A stretch of DNA of 64,000 nt. Origin: Pseudogymnoascus destructans. Lineage: Eukaryota > Ascomycota > Leotiomycetes > Thelebolales > Thelebolaceae. The DNA lies in contig NW_020167534.1 of NCBI RefSeq assembly GCF_001641265.1, forward strand, positions 930,001 to 994,000, given 5' to 3'. Every line of letters starts with the position of its first letter. Position 1 is the first letter of the stretch. Of the stretch, positions 53,897 through 64,000 are shown piece by piece. The notes beneath the pieces are model-generated. The model was given only the letters and a program-made list of their open reading frames with translations. It was not told the DNA's origin and ran no database searches. The translations under genes and the position numbers were made by a program.

Positions 53897-54327
53897 GGTT
53901 GCGGAGTAGCTTGTCGGAGAGGAGGTGAGGTTAAGAGTCTCTGTCACGACTTGGTGACATTGATGGCATATATTTACTACGAGAGGCGGAATTTAGCGCG
54001 TAATCTTATATAAATGTCACATGACCTTAAATTCACTTGGGATAAATTATTCACATCGTCAGTAGTGTCAACAAGCTTCACAGGCAGGATGTTTGCAGGA
54101 CTTATGGAATGGTTACAAAGCATATTATAGTACAAAGCTGAATACTATTCGTCCAAGCTTGATTATCCACTATGCTGCCAGCTCATGCTCGTTCCCACCA
54201 TAATCAACTAGCAAAAAGATGGCCATGCGCATTTTGAGGCTTAATTACCATAACTCCACTCGGAATTGCTCTGTTCAGATACAAGTTGTAAGATAGTCCG
54301 CATCCAATACGGGTAACCTGATTGGGA
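53897..54327. other. Spacer between U2AF2 and SF3B1
   Basis: 431 AT-rich bases comprising the U2AF2 3' flank and the SF3B1 promoter; no gene. Confidence 0.5.
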
Positions 54328-56230
54328 CTACCAAGCGCCAACCTCAAAGTTCTCCTATGAATCATATTAGCTTGGCCAAACGAACAAAAATTATGGTCTC
54401 TTACCTCTGAGAAATATGTGGTGACGACGGTGCGATCGGCAAACTTCCTCCCCGCCAAGGTGCGGAGCGCCTTGCCTGCAGATGCAGGAGTGTCAAATTT
54501 GACGAATATCTTTCCAACGCCTGCAGACTGGCGGCTTCCTCCACTTGGTCTAGGGATCTTGATGTCCAGGACCTTGCCATACTTCTCGCATTCTTCCTTG
54601 ACGTCTTCAAGAATTTCTGTGCTTTATGTCAGTAAGTGAGTGGATAGAGGAAATTATGGAAACTACGCACCTTCGTAATCCTCGTTATCAATGAGCTCTT
54701 CTGCCGTAACCATATTAAGAAGCTGAAGGACGCGGCCTTCGTCGAGTCCATCCGTAGTCGTCCCAGCAAGCATCGACATCGCATTGACGCCCATTTCTAG
54801 GCCAGCAGTCTGCGTAGTACCGATGCTAGCACGCTGGACCTTGAGATGCTTGTCACCCAGCTCCATGCCATTTAATCCTTCAACAGCGATGTCGGTGGCA
54901 GCTGCGTCAACATACTCACAGAATGCAATACCTCTGGATTCCTCGGTGGTGCTATCTTTGGCAAGGACAAACGCCTTCAGCTCACCGAATGACACCAGCA
55001 GCTCCGTAACCTGCTCATCGGTGAGATAAGGCGGAACATTTGAGATGCTGATTTTATTTGGGGTGTCTGGCACAACGTTTGTGACAACTCCAGGCTCGTG
55101 CATGGCCTCGTCCACTGCTGGGACAATGTAATCCTTCGGCCTTCGGATGGATAGGGCACGGGAGCCGCCATTCTCTTCTATTCCGATTCCGTCCATTGCC
55201 AGAGCCACAGTTGCATCGGAAGTGGTCTTAAATTCGACCAAGGCAAAAGACTTGTCCTTCGATACCTGGGCAGTAAGACATGGGTCTGATCCTTCAACCA
55301 CGTTGAGGCCATTCAGTTGTAGGTTAAAGAACTCGACGATTCCCTCCTCTGACAAGGTCTTCGGTAAATTGTGAACCAAAAGACGCTTCGCTTGCCTCGA
55401 GTTCGAGGGCTTAAGTGCGGCATTTGTAATCGATCCGCTTGGCTGCGACATAAATGCCTGGAGCTTGCTGGGATCCATGGGTTGCTGTCGCGGTGCACCA
55501 GGCAAGGGGAACATGCCAGACAATTTGGCCTGCTCAGCTGTAACGTTCTCGTATCCAGGTGGCTTGATATCCCATTGAGTTAACCGCCTCTTACGCTCAA
55601 GAACAGACACAACATCAGTCAAATCCGGGGTCGGCTCCCTCTTCTTTGGTGGCGGGGAGGCGCTCTTCTTGCGCTCTTGTCTTCCTCCACCTCCACCGAA
55701 CCCATCGCGATCACCGCGGTCCCCTCTTCTAGCACCGCCCCCCCTTCGATCGTCGAAGAGATCTCTGTCCCTTCGCGGCGGCCTATCGTCGCCATCGCGC
55801 CTTGTGTCGCGTCTTGAGTTGCCACGGTCCCGATCCCAATCTCTCTCCCCCCCACCTCTGCGATCTCTCCCCGAATATCTGTCCTCGCGCTCCCTCTCCC
55901 TATAGTCCCTGCTGGATGAGTAGGAGTCTACATCTCCCTCGCGACGTGATGGCCTTGAGCCTCGGTGGCCTGGCGAACGCGATCTCCTTCGGTCACCTGC
56001 ACGCTCGCGATCTCTGTCGACTCGTCGATCGTCCCGGTCAGCTCCTCTGGGAGCCTATATAATGTTAGTCTGATCATTTCGCTGAAAGATCATAGAAGTA
56101 AAATTTACATATGGATCCCTTGATGGCCTGCTAGCATCTGCCCGGAAATTAGATTAGTAACTGCTTTGTCGGGTTTACAATGCTTTGAATAGGATCGCAT
56201 ACCTCGTGATGAGTAGCTGTCGCCGTTCAT
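54328..56230 (-). CDS. U2AF2: U2AF large subunit (U2AF65)
   Basis: Five exons on the minus strand: 56230-56203 (28 bases), 56137-56109 (29 bases), 56054-54671, 54616-54405 and 54354-54328 (27 bases), 559 residues. The N-terminus is a long Arg/Ser/Asp/Gly-rich RS-type region (to about 150). The U2AF35-binding Trp motif is seen as RRLTQWDIKPPGYENV (near 175). RRM1 starts at KRLLVHNLPKT (near 242), RRM2 at NKISISNVPPYL (near 352), and the UHM covers VLQLLNMVTAEEL to the end. The last exon gives the conserved terminal ENFEVGAW. U2AF65 reads the polypyrimidine tract and hands the branch site to SF3B1. The three very short exons are typical of conserved fungal splice-factor genes. Confidence 0.94.
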
Positions 56231-56502
56231 AGTGGCGATTAAACAGGCAGTTTGTAGCTATCTCAATTGGGGATAAATTCACTGTCGTCGATCTTCAACC
56301 CATATTACACTGGTTGTTCTCTTGATGGCACTTATGTTTTCCCTGTCAATGGAGTCGGACTTAAGTCTTGCCGAGGCCGTTGTAGCCTCAATTATAAGGT
56401 TTATTACAACAGAAAAAGGAGTCGGCCAAATAACCTCTTCCAAAAGATAACAGCACTACTTTCCAATCTTATACTTTATTTGTTTACAAAAAATTAAAAA
56501 TA
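56231..56502. promoter_or_regulatory. Divergent promoter of U2AF2 and OGG1
   Basis: 272 AT-rich bases between the two ATGs, with an A-rich run just before the OGG1 start. No TATA in clear position. Confidence 0.5.
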
Positions 56503-57924
56503 ATGAATAGCATACGTACCGGCGAGTGGCAAAAGTTAGCTGTGAGCCTTGCGGATCTTTCTCTAGATACTACCTTGCGATGCGGACAATCGTTTCGTTG
56601 GAAGAAGCTCAACGAGGATGAATGGTGGGCAATCTCGTGACATCAAAATTTCCCAATGCAGCAATCAATAACTGATAATATGCAGGACCTGTTCACTGCG
56701 TGGCCGAGTTATATCTTTAAAGCAAGATCCAAAGCAAGATCCAAATCATGTGCTGTATAAAGTTACCTGGCCTTCCAATTCGCTCCTTGCGAAACTGTCG
56801 TCCGGCGGCAAAGGAGTCAAGGTCGAGGATGATTCTATCAAAGACGATACGGAGGCCCTCTTACGGCACTACTTCAATCTTGAGCCAAACCTAACAGAAT
56901 TGTACGAGCGGTGGTCCAAGGCGGATCTAAATTTCAAGAAGAGAGCGCCGAAGTTCACGGGGGTTCGGATTCTGAAGCAAGATGCTTGGGAAGCTCTGGT
57001 TGGCTTCATTTGCAGTAGCAACAACAACATCGCACGGATTTCACAGATGGTGCGTGAAACCCTTTATATCTCCAGAGTCTCCAGGGATTGTCTAACGTTT
57101 TCCAGGTTAACAGCTTATGTTTAAGTTATGGGCCTTTGATCGGTCACGTTCATGATCAAGCCTTCCATGACTTCCCTACTCCCGAATCCCTCGCAGGCCC
57201 AGAGGTTGAGTCGCAATTAAGGAAACTGGGCTTCGGTTACCGCGCAAAATATCTTGCAAGGACAGCAGTCATAGTATCTAAAGAGAAGCCGGAAAACTGG
57301 CTTAAGAGTTTAAGTAACACCGAACCCTTCGATGAAACCGAATGGAAAACTCTCGAGCCGGGAGGACGGCCAGGCTACCGAAAAGCTCACGAAGAACTCC
57401 TAGCTTTACAAGGTGTCGGACCTAAGGTAGCAGACTGCGTGTGCTTGATGGGCCTTGGGTGGGGCGAATCGGTCCCAGTGGATACACATGTTTGGCAGAT
57501 AGCCCAACGAGACTATAAGTTTGGCAAAGGCAAGCACAAGAGTTTGACTAAAGCCACATACGACGCGATTGGGAATCACTTTCGGTTGTTATGGGGAGAG
57601 GAAGCTGGCTGGGCTCATTCTGTGCTCTTTGCTGCTGATCTGAGAACTTTCGCCATTAGGCTTACCGAAAAGACTGAGGTGCAGGAGGAGCTGCAGATCA
57701 AAGCTGAGACCGAGGATGGGGTAATCGTGCAAGCGACGATGGTGGTAAAGAAGCGAGAGGCAATCAAAGAAGAGACGATCAAAGAAGAGACGATCAAAGA
57801 AGAGACGATCAAAGAAGAGACGATCAAAGAAGAGACGATCAAAGAAGAGACGATCAAAGAAGAGACGACCGACGATCTAAACGTGGTATTTTCGACAACA
57901 GCCAAGCGAACTCGACGCCGATGA
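56503..57924 (+). CDS. OGG1: 8-oxoguanine DNA glycosylase/lyase
   Basis: Three exons, 56503-56624, 56686-57049 and 57106-57924, 434 residues. The N-terminal domain has LRCGQSFRWKK and SLRGRVISL. The helix-hairpin-helix core reads FICSSNNNIARI (damage-specific Asn pair) then GVGPKVADCVCLMGLG, with the Schiff-base lysine near 269 and the catalytic aspartate near 288 in PVDTHVWQIAQRDY; the 19-residue spacing equals that of human OGG1. The C-terminus is unusual: seven IKEET-type pentapeptides followed by a short basic KRTRRR that may serve in nuclear import. The enzyme removes 8-oxoguanine opposite cytosine in base-excision repair. It is divergent from U2AF2. Confidence 0.94.
57763..57867 (+). 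repeat. Seven perfect 15-bp repeats in the OGG1 tail
   Basis: ATCAAAGAAGAGACG seven times, encoding IKEET. The copies are identical including synonymous sites. Confidence 0.92.
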
Positions 57925-59931
57925 GGACGCCAGGATATCGTGGCTGAAGCCCCACAACGAGCCGATTATCACATGGTCTTATATCTCCCCGCGTTGATCT
58001 GGATACGGAGTTTTTACCAGCTGCGTCCAGTGCTCGGTGCTGGGACTTTTGTTGCTCGTTGAACTTTTCAGCCCTACTCTTTGCTTTTAGAATGGGTACG
58101 TTCATGCAGGGTATTTCTCCAACGTCGGGAGAAAGAGACCGGATGACGGGAACGGTACTAGAGCACGAGCAGATTTGAGGAATCTGGGTGTGCGGACGCG
58201 AAATGTCAGAGATGGTAGTGGAAAGTGACCGGGAACGGGGAAGATGGATGGGGAGGGGAGGGGTTTGTGGCCTAACCTCGGTTAGTATGGGTATTCATGA
58301 TAATAGCACGTTCATGTCGCGCTTCAATTTGCCGACCGCCCCCACCAGCCAAACTCGCGATCGACGTAAAATGGAAAGCGCACAGTTTTGACCTAAATTG
58401 AACTAAATTGAACTAATCTGCAATCTGGCTAGTGGCTCCAACAATAATGGTCCAACAGAAGTACGGAGTACTTCTCGAACAGCACTCGAACAGCACTCGA
58501 ACAGCACTCGAACAGTTGCCGTGTAAGGCCATGTACATACGGAGGTTAGTAAGGTAGTAAGTAGTAAGAAGTAAGACAAGACCACCGCCGGTAGCTTACA
58601 GTTGGTGCCACTAAACGGCAGTAGCGCTTCTCCTGGATAATCATGAGATGAACTGCACGCGCGCCAGAATTTCGATCGATATCACGTTAATATAGAGTAC
58701 CATACTTGCAATACCATAGACTAGTAGGTAAAACCAGCTGATCTCTGCTCGCCGCTCGTACTGTACTGTAGTTCCCCCTGACGAACGGTGAAAACGTGGA
58801 GACCTGGATCGGGGGAGATGGAGGTCCGGCAGCAAAGAGGCTTGGTATTGGAAGAATCAGTCGAATGGATCTCCCCCCTGAGGATCCCCTGCGGTTCTTG
58901 GTTTTGGTTGTAATGTGCGTTTGTCATGCTGCTTTACCACTCGTACGTACCTGACGCGTTATACAGAGTATAGATAATTCTTTCTCGCCACTTTTTAAAA
59001 CAGCGGAGAGGTGGAACTGTCCAGCCAGACAGACCCCGCAGTCAAGCGGCGTTAGCTGGTGGTCCAGTGGGACCTCGGTCATATGAACTGGCGTCGTTGA
59101 TTCGTTCCTACCCTGACCGCCGAGATGCGAGGAATTCGCGAATCAATGGACGATAGATAGCCTCTCCCTATAGCCTCTCTTTTTACCAAATCCTTGGCTC
59201 CTAGCGTCGCCTTGCCCGCCCCTGTTATCATGCCCTAGTGCTCACTGCTCTCCTCACACCCCTCATACCTTGCCAGTCGCGATATTTTTTTCCCACTTCC
59301 TCCCCTCCGTAGAGGTTTCCCCACCTGCTCATTCGGCCGCCTCCGTACTACTCCCTCCTTCCCCCCCTCAGCCCCTCCCCGCTTCCCCACAAGAACCGCG
59401 TTTGGTTCATTCTCGACCCAAGGACCATCCATCTTACAGGTCTGGCATGCTCAGGGGGCATCTGTTGGCGTATTGCCCATAGATTAATTTTATTATGGAA
59501 CGCCCACTCCATGCACCCTGTACATACAGTACGGAGTACAATTTCTTATTAAGGCAACAGTAGTCTCCCCCAGGTTTTTTTTGGTCGTCTTGCTTCCCCA
59601 TTCCTCGTACAAACGATCACACGAGCTCGCTCATTTCACGCCCTATCGACAAGAAGACCGATCGATTCGTCGTCTTCAAGTTGCGCTGTTGCCTCGTCCG
59701 TGGAAGCTGAAACGCCCAGTCGTGCTCAGATAACACTCCTTTGCGATCGAGCCCATAGCATGGCCTGAGAACTGCCTCTGTTGCAACGGTCGCGCATTCA
59801 CCAATTCGACGCCGGCGCATCGAGAGCCACTTCCCAAGAGGGGACCATTTTCAACCTCTTTGGCGGCGGCGGATGCCGGGTCCGAAATCTGAATCTTAGT
59901 ACGTCTTCGCCTCGCAGTTCGGATCGCAAAT
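57925..59931. other. Intergenic region between OGG1 and the receptor gene
   Basis: 2 kb with no convincing gene. It includes an 11-bp unit GAACAGCACTC repeated about three and a half times (58476-58512) and two copies of GTACGGAGTAC (58461-58471, 59529-59539). C/T-rich stretches near 59300-59420 look like the leader of the receptor gene. Confidence 0.5.
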
Positions 59932-61761
59932 ATGGTTTACGACGCAGCATTGGATGCGGCCTTTCGGGGCAACTGTTATATTCCCTTCCTCCAAGAGGAA
60001 TTATACGTCAACATCACAACTGGCTGTGAGTCTCCCTGGGTCGCCAGCGCTCGCCGGGCCCCGCTAATAAAGCCCCTCCAGATATTCCTGGCAGAATATG
60101 TACGGAACTCGCGCCAAATATCACCTGTTGCTTGCCATGTCCGTCGACGGAATGGTTATACCCCGACTCCTTCCAGACGGCAACAAATGCGAGTAGCTGG
60201 CTCAATGTGGTAGGACTGGTGTGCACTGTGTTCCTACTACTTTCGTTTGCGGTTCTGCCGGTTGAGAAGACGCATCGGCACTATCTGAGTATTTGTCTTG
60301 TCATTGCCGTTGTAATTATGCACGTATGTATTCCTTAGGTCTTGCGGTCGCCAGTGGTCTAACCATCCATTCTAGCTGGGATTTGTTATCCCCTTGGGAG
60401 CGAGACCCGAGCAATGCGCCAACGCCATTACGCCGCATGGTATGAAGAGTAGTACAACATGCGCACTCTCTGGTGCATTTCTCTTGGCTGGTGGTTGGTG
60501 CGGTATCATGTGGGTATTCATGCGTGCCCTCGCGCTGCATTTGCAAATTTGTTGGCAAATTGTAATTGGAAAAGCCTGTAAGTTGAACCTTTTGACAAGG
60601 ACAACGGTATCAATAGCTGACGCGGGTGGCTCTTAGTTATGTGGGGTGCTTTAGCTGGAGGCTGGGGTGTTCCTGCTGTTGCTCTTGCTATTGCCATGGT
60701 ATTCAGCGGAGTTTCATTTCGCTTTGGAGGTATGTAAGACAAATTATGGTCCTCATGTGCCTCTCCTAACCTGGTTTAGAAACCTGCCATATCAACCACA
60801 CGAACAGTCTTGCGGACTTTTGGATTCCGCTTCTGATATTTGGTGGCTTGACTGTCATCATCCAGTTCACCACGTTTGGATACTGCATAAAGGTCTATTT
60901 GGCCTCTCTTTCTGATAACAGCAGCACCACCAACAGCTCTGCGCTTCCGTCGTATTCGGGTAGTGTTGTTACTCTCACCCCACGACAAGCCTATCGCCGA
61001 GTTCAACGAGTTGTGGAACTTCAATGGAGGGGTATCGCCATCGTCATCATCATCATAATCGATGTCATATTCTTTGCGGTTGTCTTCGTCGTGATGGACA
61101 ATAACCAAATTAAGGCAGCAAATATCTCGCTGCTCGATGCCACGGCGGGAGGAAAAACGGAAACAAACCCATCCGTGGACTGGCTTCTCTGCTTAGTGAC
61201 GAACCAGGGCAAAAAAGGCCTTTGCTTGGAGAAATCCGCCGACCTGATCATGAACCAGGCCACGCTTATCGCTGTCCTTGTTCTTCTCTCCGTAAGTCTC
61301 ATTCCGTCGTTAGTAGCTGTGAAGTGTAGTGCTGACATTCCCAGTGCAACGGTATTTGGCTGTTGCTTCTCATGTCGCGCCTGTCGATGTTTACGGGTTG
61401 GTACGACTTAGTCAGGTCAAAGCCCAAGCCCAGCGGGGAGTTTATTAGTGCAGATGCTGCCAGAGCTTACAGTAAGGATCCTAGCACTTACGAGATGCTT
61501 GCCTCGAATGGCCGAGACGTGGACTACCCGTCGAAACCCGATCTTCCTATAACTCAATTATCTCTAGCCGCCACGTCCCTAGTAGGGAGATCCGGGAGGC
61601 AGACGCCTGATTATTTCGGCCGCGAAGCCAAATATCAAAATCCCACACATTCATTTTCGTCGCCGAGACCACCTCCAGGCAGAGATTGGAATTCTGCCGC
61701 AACGCACGCACCGTCAGCACACCAACCGCACCTCGATCCGTTGAGCATGAACAAATTTTAG
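59932..61761 (+). CDS. Seven-helix receptor of the family-B / Frizzled-like type
   Basis: Six exons: 59932-60025, 60082-60323, 60376-60577, 60637-60729, 60780-61291 and 61345-61761, 519 residues. The N-terminus is short and Cys-rich with N-glycosylation sites (NITTG, NITCCLPCPSTEWLYPD). Seven hydrophobic helices follow: WLNVVGLVCTVFLLLSFAVL, YLSICLVIAVVIMHLGFVIP, ALSGAFLLAGGWCGIMWVFM, MWGALAGGWGVPAVALAIAM, FWIPLLIFGGLTVIIQF, IAIVIIIIIDVIFFAVVFVV and ATLIAVLVLLSCNGIWLLLL. The C-terminal tail (about 120 residues) is cytosolic and Ser/Pro-rich. The pattern matches fungal receptors grouped with the Frizzled/secretin class. Ligand and G-protein partner are unknown. Confidence 0.8.
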
Positions 61762-62738
61762 GGGCTCCAAAAACAACACTGTTTTGTCTATAATTCACAA
61801 ATGATCATAATGCTGGGAAATATAGGGAGTCATGGGCGCTGGTTGGTTTTCGGGAGGCTTGAGGATGGTTTAGGAACAAAGTGATGCATTTTAGTGATAG
61901 AACTGTTGTTGTATGTATGCTCCATTGGTGTGCTAGTAGATTACAGGGTTGGATACTTTCACGTTGTTTAAGACTTGAGGTTATTGTAAAGCTCGTTACC
62001 TTGTATACTTCGATTCAATCGATTCAGCTGCATGATTTCATTTCACAAATATTACAAAAAGATGATACCTAGAGATTCCCTCATAACGAGTGCTCAACTT
62101 TGCTATTGCATAGGACCGACTGTTAACGGGGCACAAGCAGACTATATTTGAAGCGGTCGAACGCCAGTTTTAAGACCACTATCCCACTGCCTATACGCTC
62201 TCATGCGCCCGTATGTGTTATTTTAGTCGCAATAGAGCAATTTAGCAACTGTTACTGTCACACTTTTAGCGTGTAACAGTAACATATTTGGTAAGGCGTA
62301 CCTAATGCCAAGGTGTCTACTCCGGCCCCACGTGCCCAAATAGGAAAGGGGATTTCTAGCCTAGTAAATTAGTAGTGTATCGTATGCAGTTAGCCATAAC
62401 GTAGGTCATGGCGTAAGTCGTCTAATGGCGTAAATCGCGTAGTTCACCCCGCTTAGTACTCGACTACAATCGGCCACTTCAGAAGTGCTGTAACACTGTA
62501 GCAAAATGTAGCAGCCCCACCTGTATTAGCCGTAATAGGAAGTAGACCCCTGACCAATCCCAGCATCAAAATTGCCTGATTAGGAAGACCGCTGTTATAG
62601 TGTAGCACCGAGGTGATACACTGTAGCAGCAGGTATCATTACTGTATATAGATTAGTTATAATTATAATAGGTTAGACTACATGAAGCCGTGAAGCTGTA
62701 TGAGTAGTATAACAATAATATAGACTATATACAGCAAT
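61762..62738. other. AT-rich intergenic tract with palindromic and TAGCA-rich words
   Basis: No gene. It contains an inverted repeat (62251-62283) and a cluster of TGTAGCA / TGTAACA words between 62480 and 62640, often in opposed pairs. This looks like degenerated repetitive DNA. Confidence 0.45.
62251..62283. repeat. 13-bp inverted repeat, 7-base loop
   Basis: GTTACTGTCACAC (62251-62263) and GTGTAACAGTAAC (62271-62283) pair with one mismatch. Confidence 0.7.
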
Positions 62739-63595
62739 ATGAACCCCTATTATTCGTCGTTTCAAGTCAATATCTCGACTTCCCAAGCCTCCTCATCCCG
62801 TCCAGTACCCTCGAATCCTCCGAATAGCTTCCGTTTCCACTCGCCAGCGCCTAGTTTCCAAAGCGAACCATATACAGAGCCGCATACTAATGCATTCCTT
62901 CTCGCAGACGAAGCCGATACTGTTCATACTGCTGAATATATCCAAACCGAAGGCTTCATAAGTGATAATAGCCAAAGCTATACTCAGTTAGCAACTGATA
63001 CTGAAAGAGGAGGCAATAATAATGATAAGGGAAAGGGGTGAAAGGCTGGAAAGGAGCTTACCGAAAGTGAGAAGACGATAGTCTTACAGATCTGCTTTGA
63101 TAAAGCAGAACTGTACGGCCATATGGCCAACCGGGTGTTTTAGAGGCTTGTGACTCGAGAGTTTGAGTCTATCCAAAGCACAACTCATAACTCCCTTGGG
63201 CAGCTTGTGAGTACTCTCATTCGTGAGCGCCAGGAATGTTACGATTATAGCTTACAGCTTGTTATGGTTGTTATGGTTGTTATGGTTGTTATGGTTGTTA
63301 CAGGTGCAGCCTTAGCCACCAAGGCTACAACTGCTAAGCGGACAACTGTATATTACGAGGAATAGCCTCACCTTCCTTCCTTCTTCTTCTTCTCCTCTCT
63401 TTAGATTCAATCTAGCTTATTATTCTCCAGACTGGCTTCTTGACCTCCGTGACCATCGTAACAAGGAAGAGCTTTCGACAAGGCTGGAAGGGGAGATTGG
63501 AGAAGAAGATCCGCCAACTTCATATACCCAAGCTATTGACGCTTGGATTGAAGTTGTAACAGTAAGGGGCGCCCAGAAAGAAGTGCTTGACGCTG
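62739..63595 (+). pseudogene. Repeat-family gene with two in-frame stops
   Basis: From ATG 62739 one frame runs through TGA (63039-63041) and TAG (63141-63143) into VTREFESIQSTTHNSLGQLVSTLIRERQE, and after an intron-like stretch continues as DWLLDLRDHRNKEELS...SYTQAIDAWIEVV. The N-terminus is Ser/Pro/Asn-rich. The central KTIVLQICFDKAELYG and the AIDAWIEV motif remind me of a dispersed fungal gene family of unknown function. TAG replaces the Trp expected in RVFWRL and TGA could replace Arg; both are single transitions. I cannot assign a role. Confidence 0.5.
63238..63404 (+). repeat. Intron-like unit copy 1 with GTTATGGTT minisatellite
   Basis: Begins GTTACGATTATAGCTTACAG, has five copies of a 9-bp TTGTTATGG unit, then GCCTTAGCCACCAAGGCTAC and a long pyrimidine tract ending CTCTTTAG. 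The GT...AG ends with a polypyrimidine tract resemble an intron. A second copy starts at 63602. Confidence 0.65.
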
Positions 63596-63601
63596 CAAAG
63601 T

Positions 63602-63899
63602 GTTATGATTACAGCTAACAGCCTGTCACAGCTTGTTACGGTTGTTATGGTTGTTATGGTTGTTATGGTTGTTATGGTTGTTATGGTTGTTATGGTTGTT
63701 ATGGTTGTTATGGTTGTTACGGTTGTTACAGTTGTTACAGTTGTTACGGTTGTTATGGTTATTACAGTTATTACGGTTGTTATGGGGATTACGGGTGTAG
63801 CCTTAGCCACCAAGGTTACAACCGCTAAGCAGACAACTGTATGTTATGAGGAATAGCCTCACCTTCCTTCCTTCCTTCTTCTTCTTCTTCTCTCTTTAG
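63602..63899 (+). repeat. Intron-like unit copy 2 with longer minisatellite
   Basis: Begins GTTATGATTACAGCTAACAG, carries about fifteen 9-bp units (TTGTTATGG and TTGTTACGG/TTGTTACAG variants), then the same GCCTTAGCCACCAAGG block and CTCTCTTTAG end. Homology with copy 1 extends about 60 bases past the AG (GACCATCGTAACA in both). Confidence 0.65.
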
Positions 63900-64000
63900 A
63901 TTCAATCTAGATTACTTTTCCTGTACTGGCATCATGAACTCTATGACCATCGTAACACAAAGGGCATGAAGGAGGCCGAAACGGAAGCGTCTTTGATGTG
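63900..64000 (+). pseudogene. Partial second copy of the repeat-family exon, cut by the window end
   Basis: The sequence after copy 2 reads YWHHELYDHRN in one frame, the counterpart of DWLLDLRDHRN after copy 1. It runs off the window. Confidence 0.45.

Noticed and set aside
53897..53947. Upstream extension of SF3B1 from a GTG
   Set aside because: Nuclear genes start at ATG; the ATG at 53896 gives the conserved N-terminus.
1..64000. tRNA, rRNA genes, riboswitches or replication origins
   Set aside because: I looked for A/B-box pairs, rRNA cores and TPP-type motifs and saw none I could defend by eye; a dedicated scan could still find a tRNA.

Overview
The window looks like nuclear DNA of a filamentous ascomycete (Pezizomycotina). 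The protein-coding genes carry short introns of about 45-75 bases with GT...AG ends and CTAA(C/T)-type branch sites. The gene set (RAX2, LCL3, SEC9, UTP12, a FlbC-like C2H2 factor, alternative oxidase) is fungal, and the transposons are of the Fot1/pogo, Tc1, hAT and Ty3 types usual in moulds. A leotiomycete is my guess from general impression only; nothing here proves the class.

Bases 1 to about 22,300 are accessory and rich in mobile DNA. They hold a decayed Tc1/mariner transposase, a DUF3435-family relic abutting an ankyrin-repeat relic, a large secreted Cys-ladder protein with about thirty 19-residue repeats (minus strand), a secreted protein with two PAN/Apple-like modules around a coiled coil, a carboxylesterase broken by one stop codon, a C2H2 zinc-finger remnant, and one intact metabolic gene, the mitochondrial alternative oxidase. 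A nested transposon block follows: a Fot1/pogo element (13227-15479) split by a solo LTR with a clean 5-bp target duplication, a second decayed Fot1/pogo element in the opposite orientation (15644-17705), a hAT fragment cut by another LTR of the same family, and a gag-only retroelement lying between two LTR copies in inverted orientation (18591-21512).

Bases 22,343 to 40,288 are gene-dense core genome: EMC6, a GTPBP1/2-like translational GTPase, SEC9, an APH-type phosphotransferase, UTP12, ARPC2, LCL3 and RAX2. UTP12 and ARPC2 share a 243-bp divergent promoter. From 40,289 to 46,818 there is a 6.5-kb gene-free tract carrying about ten unrelated minisatellites, ending at a FlbC-like C2H2 transcription factor.

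Bases 48,068 to 61,761 hold SF3B1 and the U2AF large subunit next to each other on the minus strand. These two physically interacting branch-site/3' splice-site factors are followed by OGG1, which shares a 272-bp divergent promoter with U2AF and has a tail of seven perfect 15-bp repeats, and by a family-B/Frizzled-like seven-helix receptor. The right end (62,100-64,000) is again repetitive: a decayed repeat-family gene with transition-type stops and a partial tandem duplication around a GTTATGGTT minisatellite.

Gene models, splice sites and products were worked out by reading the sequence. No database search was run.
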